From assembly GCF_002292295.1 (NCBI RefSeq), contig NZ_DBBS01000005.1, positions 124,001 through 188,000 on the forward strand: a DNA stretch of 64,000 nt, written 5' to 3'. Source of the DNA: Sphingomonas sp. UBA978 (lineage in GTDB: Bacteria > Pseudomonadota > Alphaproteobacteria > Sphingomonadales > Sphingomonadaceae). Shown here piece by piece: positions 8,954 to 17,019 of the stretch. Under the pieces are notes generated by a model. The model ran no database searches and was not told where the DNA came from. It worked only from the letters and a program-made list of their open reading frames with translations. Both the position numbers and the translations under genes were made by a program. The stretch's first letter is position 1; every line of letters begins with the position of its first letter.

Positions 8954-10669
8954 TCACTGGCCGGTCGGCTGAACGCGGCTGGGGTCCTGCCACAGTGTCG
9001 GCACGATATCCGACACGTCGATATCGCGCGTCGCATCGGGGACGACGCCCAGCATCGCACCGACGCGACTGATCGTGCGGCCGACGACCGGCGCGGCGTT
9101 CCAGGCAGCGGTTTTCCACCCGAAGGTCTCCTTCGTTCCCAGCGGCGAATCGAGCATCGCCAATACGACGTAGCGCGGCTCGTCCATCGGGAAGGCCGCG
9201 GCGAACGTCGCCACGTTGCGCGACCGGTCGTACCCGCCCGCGACTGCAGCCTCCGCCGTACCCGTCTTGCCGCCGACGCGATAGCCCGGTGCTTCGCCCT
9301 TGCGACCGGTGCCGCGCAGCACGATCAGGCGCAGCATCTGGCGCATCCGCGCGCTGGTCTGTTCGCTGATGACGCGGCGGCCGACCGGCGCATGGCCCGG
9401 CGCGACCTTGAGCAGCGTCGCCGGACGCCACACGCCGCCATTGACCAGCGCGGCATAGGCGCTGGCGAGGTGCAGCGGCGTCACCGCGATGCCATGGCCA
9501 TAGGCGGTGGTCATCGTCGTCGTGCGCGCCCAATAGGTCGGCAGCAGCGGACGCCCCTTCTCGCGCAATTCGATATCGGGCTTGGTGTCGAAGCCGAGCT
9601 TGCGGAACATCGCCTGCATCCGCTGCGGCCCGACCTCGTCGGCGACCCGCGCGGTCGCGATATTGGACGAATAGATCAGCGTTTCCGCCATGTTGAGCCA
9701 GCGCTTGGGGTCGCCGCGCTCGTCGTGGATGGTGTAGCCGCCGACCTTCAGGGGGTGCGTCGCGTCGAACCGGCGCGCGAACGACGTCACCACGCCGGTG
9801 TCCATCGCCGTCGCCATCGTGATCGGCTTGAACGTCGATCCCAGCTCGAACACGCTCTGCGTGGTGATGTTGCGCAGTTCCTCGCTGCCCGCCATGCCGA
9901 CGCGATTGGGGTTGAACGTCGGCAGCGACACCATCGCGATCACTTCGCCGGTGTGCACGTCGAGCACGATACCGCCCGCCCCGCGCGCGGAGAAGGTCCC
10001 CATGGCGCGGCCGAGCTCGCTCTCCAGCGCCGCCTGCACGCGCGTGTCGAGCGACAGCGCCACCGGCTGCCCCGCCTTGGTCGGGTCGAGCAGGCGTTCG
10101 TCGAGCACCCGCTCCATCCCGCTCATGCCGTGGCCGTCGGTGGAGAGGAAGCCGAGCGCGTGGCTCGCCATCGTCGATTGCGGATAGAGTCGCTGCGTCT
10201 CGCGCGCGAAGACCAAGGCCGGCTCGCCGATCGCATTGACCTGCTCGACCAGCGCCGGGCTGGCGCGGCGCTGCAGGTAGACGAAGCTGACGTTGCGGCT
10301 CAGCTGGCCATAGAACCACGCCTGATCGCCGCGATCGGGCATCAACGCGGCGAGCCGGCTGGCGATCTCCATCTTGTCGCCGATGATCTTCTTGGGGTGG
10401 ACCGCGATCGTCCAGGCGTCGATCGTCCGCGCCAGCGGCGCGCCGTTGCGATCGACGATGTCGCCGCGCGCCGCCAGGGCCGCCACCCGCGCCTCCGCAT
10501 CGCGCCCCGACAGCGCGCCGAGCATCGCCAGCCGCCCGACCACCAGCGTCACCGCCGCCGCGAACAGCATCAGCAGCATCATCAACCGCATATGCGACGT
10601 CGCCACCAGCGCATGGCGCTGGCTGGCGTTACGCCGCTGCGGCACCGGGCGGGCGACGATGACGGTCAA
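8954..10669 (-). CDS. ftsI: Septal peptidoglycan transpeptidase FtsI (PBP3)
   Basis: Class B penicillin-binding protein that crosslinks septal peptidoglycan together with FtsW. The 571-aa product has one N-terminal transmembrane anchor (MRLMMLLMLFAAAVTLVV), a dimerisation domain and a transpeptidase domain. The three catalytic boxes are present: STFK near residue 280, YSSN, and GKTGTAEAA. No ATG is available at the operon junction. A TTG at 10669 overlaps the ftsL stop as TTGA and puts a short cytoplasmic tail before the membrane anchor, so it is taken as the start. Confidence 0.94.
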   Translation of the reverse strand: MTVIVARPVPQRRNASQRHALVATSHMRLMMLLMLFAAAVTLVVGRLAMLGALSGRDAEARVAALAARGDIVDRNGAPLARTIDAWTIAVHPKKIIGDKMEIASRLAALMPDRGDQAWFYGQLSRNVSFVYLQRRASPALVEQVNAIGEPALVFARETQRLYPQSTMASHALGFLSTDGHGMSGMERVLDERLLDPTKAGQPVALSLDTRVQAALESELGRAMGTFSARGAGGIVLDVHTGEVIAMVSLPTFNPNRVGMAGSEELRNITTQSVFELGSTFKPITMATAMDTGVVTSFARRFDATHPLKVGGYTIHDERGDPKRWLNMAETLIYSSNIATARVADEVGPQRMQAMFRKLGFDTKPDIELREKGRPLLPTYWARTTTMTTAYGHGIAVTPLHLASAYAALVNGGVWRPATLLKVAPGHAPVGRRVISEQTSARMRQMLRLIVLRGTGRKGEAPGYRVGGKTGTAEAAVAGGYDRSRNVATFAAAFPMDEPRYVVLAMLDSPLGTKETFGWKTAAWNAAPVVGRTISRVGAMLGVVPDATRDIDVSDIVPTLWQDPSRVQPTGQ

Positions 10670-11295
10670 CGTTTGCGGGCCTCCGCACGCGCGCTGCTGA
10701 GGATATCGCCGAGCGTGGTGTCGGACAGCAGCTTCTTGTCGAGCATCGCCACCGCCTGCGGCCGGACCTTGGCGACCGCCGCCCGGGCGCGGGCCGCTTC
10801 GTCGAGCTTGGCGATCAGCGGCGCGCTCTTGGCGATCGTGGCGACGGTGATGACCGCGCGGCGGGCGGTCGGCATCGCCGCGGCGACCTGCACGGCGGCG
10901 GGGGCCGGCGTCGCGGCAGGAGCGACCGGATTGACCGTGGACAGCGAGGGAACGACGAGCGCGGCGGTCTGCATGCCGGGGGTGCCAGGCATGCCGATCT
11001 GCGTCACGTCGAGGCTGGCGAGCGCCGCCTCGTCGGTGACGAACTGGTGCGCGACGGGCGCGGCCAGCGCCAGCGTCTCGCCGTTCCACTTTTCGAGCTG
11101 GGCGAGGTTGGCGCGCGTCTCGAACTCCGTCTCGAGCGCGCGGATGTCGCGCTCGGCGGCGTCGATCCTGCGATCCATGCCCTCCAGCTTCTTGCGCTCG
11201 GCAGCGACCTGCAGCGAGACCAGGTAGAAACCGAGGACGATGGCGACGCAGCCACCGAACCACCCGATCCCCTTGAACCGATACGCCGCCGTCAT
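10666..11295 (-). CDS. ftsL: Cell-division protein FtsL-like, with long Ala/Pro-rich C-terminus
   Basis: Bitopic division protein at the conserved position between rsmH and ftsI. It has a short cytoplasmic N-terminus and one membrane helix (FGGCVAIVLGFYLVSL). A coiled-coil-like stretch (AAERKKLEGMDRRIDAAERD) matches the FtsL layout. FtsL is poorly conserved, so the assignment rests mainly on topology and synteny. At 209 aa it is much longer than the roughly 120-aa enterobacterial protein. The extra half is Ala/Pro-rich and ends in a charged KR-rich tail. The ATG overlaps the rsmH stop (ATGA). Confidence 0.85.
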   Translation of the reverse strand: MTAAYRFKGIGWFGGCVAIVLGFYLVSLQVAAERKKLEGMDRRIDAAERDIRALETEFETRANLAQLEKWNGETLALAAPVAHQFVTDEAALASLDVTQIGMPGTPGMQTAALVVPSLSTVNPVAPAATPAPAAVQVAAAMPTARRAVITVATIAKSAPLIAKLDEAARARAAVAKVRPQAVAMLDKKLLSDTTLGDILSSARAEARKR

Positions 11296-12281
11296 ACGAT
11301 CACCTCCGCCAAGTCGTTGTTGTCCCCGGATTGCCCCCAGGCGGGCGCCGCCGTCCGCCGCGCCGTCCGCAAGGTCGCCGATCGGGCGCGCGGGTTGCGC
11401 GCCACCTCCGCCCCGCCCGCGCGCACCGCCCGGCCGACCGCCTCGAAACTCGGCGCCACCGCCACGCTCGCCTGCGGCAGGTGCCGCGATCCACCGGGCG
11501 TGTTGCCCGACCGGTCGCGCAGGAAGCGCTTGACCAGCCGGTCCTCGAGACTGTGGAAGGTGACCACCGCAAGGCGGCCACCCGGCTTCAGAGCGCGCTC
11601 GGCCGCGGCGAGGCCGTCGACCAGCTCGCCCAGCTCGCGATTCACATGGATGCGAATCGCCTGGAAGGTCCGCGTCGCCGGGTCCTTCTTGTCGTGCGGG
11701 CGATGGCCCAGCGCCTTGCGGACGACATGCGCCAGCTCGCCGGTGCGGGTGAGCGGCCGCGCGGCGACGATCGCACGCGCGACGCGGCGCGACTTGGGCT
11801 CGTCGCCATAGTGATAGAGGACGTTGGCGATCGTTTCTTCCTCGGCGGTGTTGAGGAAGTCCGCCGCGCTCGGCCCCTCCTGCGCCATCCGCATGTCGAG
11901 CGGGCCGTCGGACTGGAACGAGAAGCCGCGCTCGGCCTGGTCGAGCTGCATCGACGATACGCCGATGTCCATCGTCAGCCCGTCGACCGGCCCGTCCAGT
12001 GCCGCCTCCAGCGCGGAAAAGTCGCTGTGGACCAGCGTCAGGCCGGGGATGTTCGCCGCACGGCCGGCCGCGATCGCATCGGGGTCGCGATCGAAGGCGA
12101 CGACCTGCGCCCCGGTGGCGAGGATCGCGCGGGTATAGCCGCCGGCGCCGAAGGTCGCGTCGACCATCGTTTCGCCCGGGGCGGGGGCGAGCGCGGCGAT
12201 CACCTCGTCGAGCAGCACGGGGACGTGGGGGGCTTCCGCCGTCACGGGGCCAGTCACGGGGCCGGTCACGGGGCCGGTCAC
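11292..12281 (-). CDS. rsmH: 16S rRNA (cytosine(1402)-N(4))-methyltransferase RsmH
   Basis: SAM-dependent methyltransferase acting on C1402 of 16S rRNA; also known as MraW. The SAM-binding motif VDATFGAGGYTRAIL is near residue 42, and GPLDMRM plus the C-terminal VVTFHSLEDR are family signatures. The 5' end consists of a 12-bp repeat in which each unit supplies a GTG (12281, 12269, 12257, 12245). The first makes a GTGA overlap with mraZ, but any could initiate. The product is 329 aa from the first GTG. Confidence 0.96.
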   Translation of the reverse strand: MTGPVTGPVTGPVTAEAPHVPVLLDEVIAALAPAPGETMVDATFGAGGYTRAILATGAQVVAFDRDPDAIAAGRAANIPGLTLVHSDFSALEAALDGPVDGLTMDIGVSSMQLDQAERGFSFQSDGPLDMRMAQEGPSAADFLNTAEEETIANVLYHYGDEPKSRRVARAIVAARPLTRTGELAHVVRKALGHRPHDKKDPATRTFQAIRIHVNRELGELVDGLAAAERALKPGGRLAVVTFHSLEDRLVKRFLRDRSGNTPGGSRHLPQASVAVAPSFEAVGRAVRAGGAEVARNPRARSATLRTARRTAAPAWGQSGDNNDLAEVIV

Positions 12282-12778
12282 AGGGCGATCCCCTTATCCT
12301 GGCAATAATAGCGGCAGGCGGCGACCATCTGCGGCGCGATGCCGGGCGTTTCGAGCAGCGTCTTCGGGTCCCAGATCTCGATATAGTCGAGCGTCCCCCA
12401 GAAGAAGGCGTGCGCGCCGATATTGGCGTAGAAGCGCGGGAAGCCGGGCATGATGAACCGACCGGAACCGTCGAACGGCACCGCTTCGCCATTGGCGCCG
12501 CCGCGCTTGATATTATGGTCGACCTTGCCGTCAGGCCCGCGCGACAGCGCGACCCGTTCGTTCAGTTCGCGCTTCAGTTCGGCGATATAGGCGGGATCAT
12601 AGGCGATAAGGCAGGGCTGATCCTCATGAGCGGCGATGATGACGGTGCCGCCGTCCTTGCCGTCGGCGCGGGGCGCATTCTCCGCGAGCGTGTGGCGGAG
12701 CGCATTGGGGATGGCGACACGGCCCTTGTCGTCGACAAGAGCAAGTCCACTGCCCTGATAATCGCCCCTTTCCGACAC
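12278..12778 (-). CDS. mraZ: Transcriptional regulator MraZ
   Basis: DNA-binding protein at the head of the dcw cluster, made of two SpoVT/AbrB-like halves. Each half has the DxxxR signature: DDKGRVAIP near residue 17 and DGSGRFIMP near residue 105. MraZ is known to bind short G-rich repeats upstream of its own gene. A matching 10-bp-phased array lies 130-165 bp upstream here. At 166 aa it is slightly longer than E. coli MraZ, with extra residues between the two halves. Confidence 0.95.
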   Translation of the reverse strand: MSERGDYQGSGLALVDDKGRVAIPNALRHTLAENAPRADGKDGGTVIIAAHEDQPCLIAYDPAYIAELKRELNERVALSRGPDGKVDHNIKRGGANGEAVPFDGSGRFIMPGFPRFYANIGAHAFFWGTLDYIEIWDPKTLLETPGIAPQMVAACRYYCQDKGIAL

Positions 12779-12909
12779 GCCCGTCTCGCACCCTGACGCG
12801 CACGGCTCACCGCTTCGAAAAGCAGCCTGTCGCTGCCCCTCGACGCCTTGCGAAAACGCAAATCGGTGATGCCTGCCCCGTTGTTAGCCGTTGGTATCAA
12901 CAGCCCATC

Positions 12910-12944
12910 GGGGAAGCAACGGGATTTTTGGGGATGGTCGGGGA
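12910..12944. promoter_or_regulatory. Probable MraZ operator: four GGGA boxes at exact 10-bp spacing
   Basis: On the plus strand GGGA begins at 12911, 12921, 12931 and 12941, each preceded by G or C. That is four copies with one helical-turn phasing. MraZ sites in other bacteria are short G-rich boxes repeated every 10 bp ahead of mraZ. The position (about 135 bp upstream of the mraZ ATG) and spacing fit this role. The G-rich strand is opposite to the mraZ sense strand. The rest of 12779-13079 contains no convincing gene and presumably holds the dcw promoter. Confidence 0.7.
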
Positions 12945-13079
12945 AAACGCGCCCGGACGAGGGCTATCCCGGCGGCGACTGGACTCGCCGCGATACCGGA
13001 TCGCACCCCCCGAAACCCCGGCAACGCACGGATTCGGGGCAGCCGAACGGCGCGATCCCCGGATTTCCCCGGCGACCGA

Positions 13080-13361
13080 TCATTTTGCGGCCTGAACGTT
13101 GCTGGTGGAGGGCGCGACGCCGAGTTCGGCGAGCGGTTCGCCCGACCCGTCCGCCGCGGCGGCGGCGACGCTGGCATTGGTCATCGCGATATTGGCGACG
13201 ACGTCGGCCTGCGCCGAACCGGCGATCGCGATCGGCCGCTCGCGCGTTGCCGATCCCAGGATCGCGCTCGCGACCGCGATCAGCAGCACGACGGCGACAA
13301 GGCCGATCACGCCGACCTTGATCCGCTGCATCGTCTGGTGAGTGTCTCGCACGGCTCTCAT
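13080..13361 (-). CDS. Small single-pass membrane protein, unknown function
   Basis: A 93-aa protein with a basic N-terminus, one membrane helix (VGVIGLVAVVLLIAVASAIL, residues about 16-35) and an Ala-rich, probably periplasmic tail. No known domain was recognised. The ATG at 13361 is preferred; an internal ATG ten codons later is possible. It lies downstream of the cysteine-synthase-family gene on the same strand, about 60 nt away, and could be its operon partner. Codon use matches the chromosome. Confidence 0.65.
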   Translation of the reverse strand: MRAVRDTHQTMQRIKVGVIGLVAVVLLIAVASAILGSATRERPIAIAGSAQADVVANIAMTNASVAAAAADGSGEPLAELGVAPSTSNVQAAK

Positions 13362-13420
13362 CTTGCCGCACGGCTGTAACGCTTCGTCACCCGTTTGTCG
13401 AATGACGGCATGGCCGCGAC

Positions 13421-14389
13421 TCAGGACAAGCCCTTGGCCGCCCGCCATTCCGGGTCGTAGAGCGAGGACAGGTAGCGGAATCCGGTGTCGCACAGGATCG
13501 TCGCGATGCGCCTGCCCGGCCCCAGATGGCGGGCCAGCTGCACCGCGCCGGCGACGTTGATCCCCGACGACAGGCCGAGGCACAGCCCCTCCTCGTCGAG
13601 CAGGCGGCGCACCCAATAATAGCCCTCCTGATCGGAGATGCGGAATTGCGTGTCGATCGGCGCGCCCTCCAGATTGGCGGTGATCCGCCCCTGCCCGATC
13701 CCCTCGGCCACCGACGATCCTTCCGACCGCAATTCGCCGTGCGCATAATATTCGTACAGCGCCGCACCATGCGGATCGCTCAGCGCGATGCAAACGCTGT
13801 CGTCCTTGGCCTTCAGCCCCAGGCCGACGCCCGCGATCGTGCCGCCGGTCCCCGCCGCGCAGGTGAAGCCATGGATCCGCCCGTCCATCTGCTGCCAGAT
13901 CTCCTCCGCGGTGCCGACGATATGCGCGCGGCGGTTGGCGACATTGTCGAACTGGTTCGCCCAAATCGCATTGTCGCGCTCCTCGGCGATGCGGCGGCTG
14001 GTGTGCACGAAATGGCACGGGCTGGCATAGGGCGCCGCCGGCACCAGCACCAGCTCGGCACCCAGCGCGCGCAGCGTGTCCATCTTCTCGCGGCTCTGCG
14101 TCTCGGGCATGACGATGATCGTGCGATAGCCCTTGGCATTGGCGACCAGCGCCAGGCCGATCCCCGTGTTGCCCGCCGTCCCCTCGACGATCGTGCCGCC
14201 GGGGTGGAGCACGCCGCGCGCCTCCGCATCCTCGACGATCGACAACGCCGCGCGATCCTTCACCGACGCGCCCGGATTGGCGAATTCGCACTTGCCGAAG
14301 ATGTCGCAGCCGGTCGCCTCGCTCGGCCCCTTCAACCGGACGAGGGGGGTGTTGCCGATCAGGGCGAGCGTGTCGGGGGTCGTATGCAT
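13421..14389 (-). CDS. Cysteine synthase family PLP enzyme
   Basis: Fold-type II PLP enzyme related to O-acetylserine sulfhydrylase. The 322-aa product has the N-terminal GNTPLVRL motif, the PLP-lysine context NPGASVKDRAA near residue 41, the substrate loop EGTAGNTGIGLA (usually TSGNTG) and the phosphate-binding GTGGTIAG. The ending (SSLYDPEWRAAKGL) resembles the longer CysK/Cds1-type subgroup, so cysteine synthase or cysteine desulfhydrase activity are both possible. The start ATG at 14389 is chosen because the family N-terminus begins there; the 13 codons upstream look non-coding. Confidence 0.85.
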   Translation of the reverse strand: MHTTPDTLALIGNTPLVRLKGPSEATGCDIFGKCEFANPGASVKDRAALSIVEDAEARGVLHPGGTIVEGTAGNTGIGLALVANAKGYRTIIVMPETQSREKMDTLRALGAELVLVPAAPYASPCHFVHTSRRIAEERDNAIWANQFDNVANRRAHIVGTAEEIWQQMDGRIHGFTCAAGTGGTIAGVGLGLKAKDDSVCIALSDPHGAALYEYYAHGELRSEGSSVAEGIGQGRITANLEGAPIDTQFRISDQEGYYWVRRLLDEEGLCLGLSSGINVAGAVQLARHLGPGRRIATILCDTGFRYLSSLYDPEWRAAKGLS

Positions 14390-14547
14390 CTGCGCTAGAT
14401 GGCGTGCGTCGTCGCCAGCGGCAAGCAAAGCCGCGCTTCACCCCGGCAAAGTTTCCGCTCCCGTTCACCGCATTTTGCGACGCAGTCTCACATAGATCGG
14501 CCATTCGCCTTGACGCTCCGTGCTGCATGCGCGAACGTCTCGCCGCT

Positions 14548-14934
14548 ATGAAGAGCCCTCTCCTCCTCTCCGCCGCCGCCGCGCTTCTCGCGCTGGCTGC
14601 CTGCAACTCCCAACCGGCCCAGCCCGACGTCCTCGATTCGAACCCGGATCCGATGGCGACCGAGCTGGCGAACCGCGCCCCCGTCGAGCTGCCGCCGGCG
14701 ATCAAGGCCGACAAGACCTTCCGCTGCAAGGACAACAGCCTGCTCTACGTCACCCTGTTCCAGGGCGACAAGCAGGCGTTCGTGAAGACCAGCCCGACCG
14801 GCGCCATCAACCGCCTGACCGCCGAAAAGGCCGGCGATCCGCTGACCGCCGAGGGCGGCTGGAAGCTGACCGGCACGGCGTCGAACATCACCATCACGCA
14901 GCCCGGCAAGCCGTCGCAGACCTGCAAGTCCTAA
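14548..14934 (+). CDS. Lipoprotein, possibly MliC-type lysozyme-inhibitor-like
   Basis: A 128-aa envelope protein with a lipoprotein signal peptide; the lipobox LAAC places the lipidated Cys near residue 19. The mature part has an FRCKDNS segment near its start and ends in CKS. This two-cysteine beta-rich pattern resembles the MliC/PliC fold, but similarity is weak and the function is inferred only. It is divergent from the cysteine-synthase gene and followed by a strong terminator. The ATG at 14548 is chosen because it begins a clean signal peptide. Confidence 0.7.
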   Translation: MKSPLLLSAAAALLALAACNSQPAQPDVLDSNPDPMATELANRAPVELPPAIKADKTFRCKDNSLLYVTLFQGDKQAFVKTSPTGAINRLTAEKAGDPLTAEGGWKLTGTASNITITQPGKPSQTCKS

Positions 14935-14960
14935 CGCATCCGGTTTCCGGATGACGACGG

Positions 14961-14989
14961 GCCGGCGGAGCGATCCGCCGGCCTTTTTC
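14961..14989 (+). terminator. Rho-independent terminator after the lipoprotein gene
   Basis: A perfect 9-bp GC-rich stem (GCCGGCGGA / TCCGCCGGC) with a 4-nt GCGA loop is followed by a run of five T. It lies 27 nt after the stop of the lipoprotein gene, separating it from the ParA-like gene. Confidence 0.9.
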
Positions 14990-15052
14990 GTGTCCGCCGT
15001 TTCCGTGCGTGCCGCATTGCGGCATCGCGGCCGAAACGGTACGATCGCCCGC

Positions 15053-15760
15053 ATGGCGACGATCGCGATCTACAGTTCGAAGGGCGGCGTCGGCAAGACG
15101 ACGCTGGCCGTCAACCTCGCCTGGTGCGCGGCGGCCCTGTCGCAGCGCCGCACGCTGCTGTGGGACCTCGATCCGCAGGCGGCGAGCAGCTGGGTGGTCG
15201 GCCGCGAACCCGCCGGCGACCAGGCGCGCGCCCTGTTCACCAAGGACAGCAAGGCATCGGCGCATGCGCAGCCGACGATCGTCCCGGGGCTCGACCTGAT
15301 CCCCGCCGACGCCTCGCTGCGCACGCTCGATCTGCTGCTCCACGATATCGGCAAGCGCCGGCGGCTCGGCCGGCTGATCGAGCGGATCGGCGATTACGAC
15401 CATGTCCTGCTCGATTGCCCGCCCGGGCTCACCGAGACGAGCGAACAGGTGATCCGCGCCGCCGATCTGATCGTCATGCCGGTGATCCCCTCGCCGCTGG
15501 CGCAGCGCGCGGCGGACGAGGTGCTGCGCCACCTCGGCGGCAAGGTGCCGGTGCTGCCCGTGCATATGATGGTCGACCGCCGCCGCCGCCTCCACGCCGA
15601 GGCGCTCGCCGCGCAGCCCGACTGGCCCGCGATCCCGATGGCGAGCGCGGTCGAGGCGATGGCCGAACACCGCGCGCCGGTGGCGACCTTCGCACCGCGC
15701 TCCGCCGCCGCCGGCGCCTTCGCCGCGCTGTGGACCGCGATCGAGCGCCGCGTGGCGTAA
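15053..15760 (+). CDS. ParA/MinD-family ATPase, orphan
   Basis: Deviant Walker-type ATPase of 235 aa. It has the P-loop YSSKGGVGKTTLAVN at residues about 7-21, switch I DLDPQAASSW and Walker B-like LLDCPPGL. Such proteins position plasmids, chromosomes or cell-surface machinery. No parB-like gene or parS-like repeats were seen nearby, so the cargo is unknown. It follows the terminator at 14961-14989 and therefore probably has its own promoter. It is 51 nt upstream of aat on the same strand. Confidence 0.85.
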   Translation: MATIAIYSSKGGVGKTTLAVNLAWCAAALSQRRTLLWDLDPQAASSWVVGREPAGDQARALFTKDSKASAHAQPTIVPGLDLIPADASLRTLDLLLHDIGKRRRLGRLIERIGDYDHVLLDCPPGLTETSEQVIRAADLIVMPVIPSPLAQRAADEVLRHLGGKVPVLPVHMMVDRRRRLHAEALAAQPDWPAIPMASAVEAMAEHRAPVATFAPRSAAAGAFAALWTAIERRVA

Positions 15761-15811
15761 TCCGCGGGCGGCCTTGCCATCGCCGCGGCCGGACGCCACG
15801 TTCGCAGGACG

Positions 15812-16549
15812 ATGGACATGCTCGACCCGCAACTCGTGCTCGGCGCCTATGCGGTGGGCGTGTTTCCGATGGCCGACCATCGCGACGCGGGCGGCGTCTA
15901 TTGGGTCGAGCCGCGCACCCGGGCGATCCTGCCGATCGACGGGTTCCGCCTGTCGAAATCGCTGCGCAAGACGATCGGCCGCGACCGCTTCCGCGTCACC
16001 GCCGACGCCGCCTTCGAACGGATCATCCAGCTGTGCGCGGAAAGCGCGGAGGATCGGCCGGAAACCTGGATCAACACCGATATCGAGCGGGTGTTCACCA
16101 CTCTCCACCGGCTGGGCTTCGCGCATTCGATCGAATGCTGGGAGGGGGAGGAACTGGTCGGCGGCCTCTACGGCCTCGCGCTCGGCCGCGCCTTCTTCGG
16201 CGAATCGATGGTCAGCCGCCGCACCGATGCCTCGAAGGTCGCACTCGCCTGGCTGGTCGCACGGCTGAAGGCGGGCGGATTCACCCTGCTCGACTGCCAG
16301 TTCATGACCGACCACCTCGCCTCGCTGGGCGCGGTGGAGATCGACCGGGCGGATTATTGCGCGTTGCTGGCCGGGGCGCTGGACGGCGGGACCGGTTCGG
16401 CCGCCGCATCGGTGCGATCCGCGGCGGCGACGGGCGATTTCTTCGCGCTCGAACGACCCGCCACATCGCCACCACCGGCACCCACCGCGGTCGTATCGGG
16501 GCCGGTCGCCGGCCAGGACATCGTGCAGCTCTTGGTCCAGACGTCGTAG
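15812..16549 (+). CDS. aat: Leucyl/phenylalanyl-tRNA--protein transferase Aat
   Basis: Transfers Leu or Phe from aminoacyl-tRNA to N-terminal Lys/Arg of proteins, marking them for ClpS/ClpAP degradation (N-degron pathway). Family motifs are clear: VGVFPMAD, VYWVEPRTRAILP, GGLYGLALGRAFFGESM, and LLDCQFMTDHLASLGA near residue 165. The final ~65 residues are a low-complexity linker ending in IVQLLVQTS. This part overlaps the end of the convergent DUF2155 gene by 196 bp. Confidence 0.95.
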   Translation: MDMLDPQLVLGAYAVGVFPMADHRDAGGVYWVEPRTRAILPIDGFRLSKSLRKTIGRDRFRVTADAAFERIIQLCAESAEDRPETWINTDIERVFTTLHRLGFAHSIECWEGEELVGGLYGLALGRAFFGESMVSRRTDASKVALAWLVARLKAGGFTLLDCQFMTDHLASLGAVEIDRADYCALLAGALDGGTGSAAASVRSAAATGDFFALERPATSPPPAPTAVVSGPVAGQDIVQLLVQTS

Positions 16550-17019
16550 ACCGGGTGCTGGACGACGTTGAGCGCCGGCCGCTCGCGGAACAGCCAGCCC
16601 GAAAAGGCGCGCCGCCAGTGCCGGTCGCTGCCGCGCACGTCGAGCTGGACGAAGGCGCCGGTCAGCTGGTCCTGTTCCCAGGGCGCGGTATGTTCGCAGG
16701 CACGCAGGCGGACGATCGCATCGCCGACCCGCACCGCCTGCCCGGGCTTGAGCGTCACGTCGCGGCTGACGCCGTTACGCTTGTTGAGCAGCCCGACCAC
16801 CGCGACCCGCTCCGCCATCGGCGTACCGCCGGTCGGCAGCGCGACGTCGCTCGACGCGATCGTCTCGATCGCCTCCGCCGGCGCGACGTCGCCCGGCGTC
16901 AGGTCCTGCGCGACGACGCTTTGCCCGCCCGTGTCGGCGCGATGCAGCGCCCGGTAGCCGAGCACCCCCGCCACGACCAGCGCCACCAGCAGCACGCCGG
17001 CGGCGAGCCAGCGCTTCAT
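16354..17019 (-). CDS. DUF2155-domain envelope protein
   Basis: A 221-aa protein with an N-terminal membrane anchor or signal (LAAGVLLVALVVAGVLGY). Its central domain carries the DUF2155 features ending in SGWLFRERPALNVVQHPVYD. This family is usually found next to the NDUFA12 gene and aat in alphaproteobacteria, exactly as here; function is unknown. The ATG at 17019 shares one base with the stop of the NDUFA12 gene. The C-terminal ~55 residues are low-complexity and are encoded antisense to the 3' end of aat. Confidence 0.85.
   Translation of the reverse strand: MKRWLAAGVLLVALVVAGVLGYRALHRADTGGQSVVAQDLTPGDVAPAEAIETIASSDVALPTGGTPMAERVAVVGLLNKRNGVSRDVTLKPGQAVRVGDAIVRLRACEHTAPWEQDQLTGAFVQLDVRGSDRHWRRAFSGWLFRERPALNVVQHPVYDVWTKSCTMSWPATGPDTTAVGAGGGDVAGRSSAKKSPVAAADRTDAAAEPVPPSSAPASNAQ

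Noticed and set aside
96..12500. Long open frames on the plus strand and in other minus frames across the dcw cluster
   Set aside because: They are Arg/Ala/Gly-rich shadows caused by high GC third positions; each is fully antisense or out of frame to a gene with clear family motifs.
12848..13379. Plus-strand frames in the mraZ upstream gap
   Set aside because: No ribosome site, Arg/Pro-rich composition, and they overlap both the GGGA array and the antisense small membrane gene.
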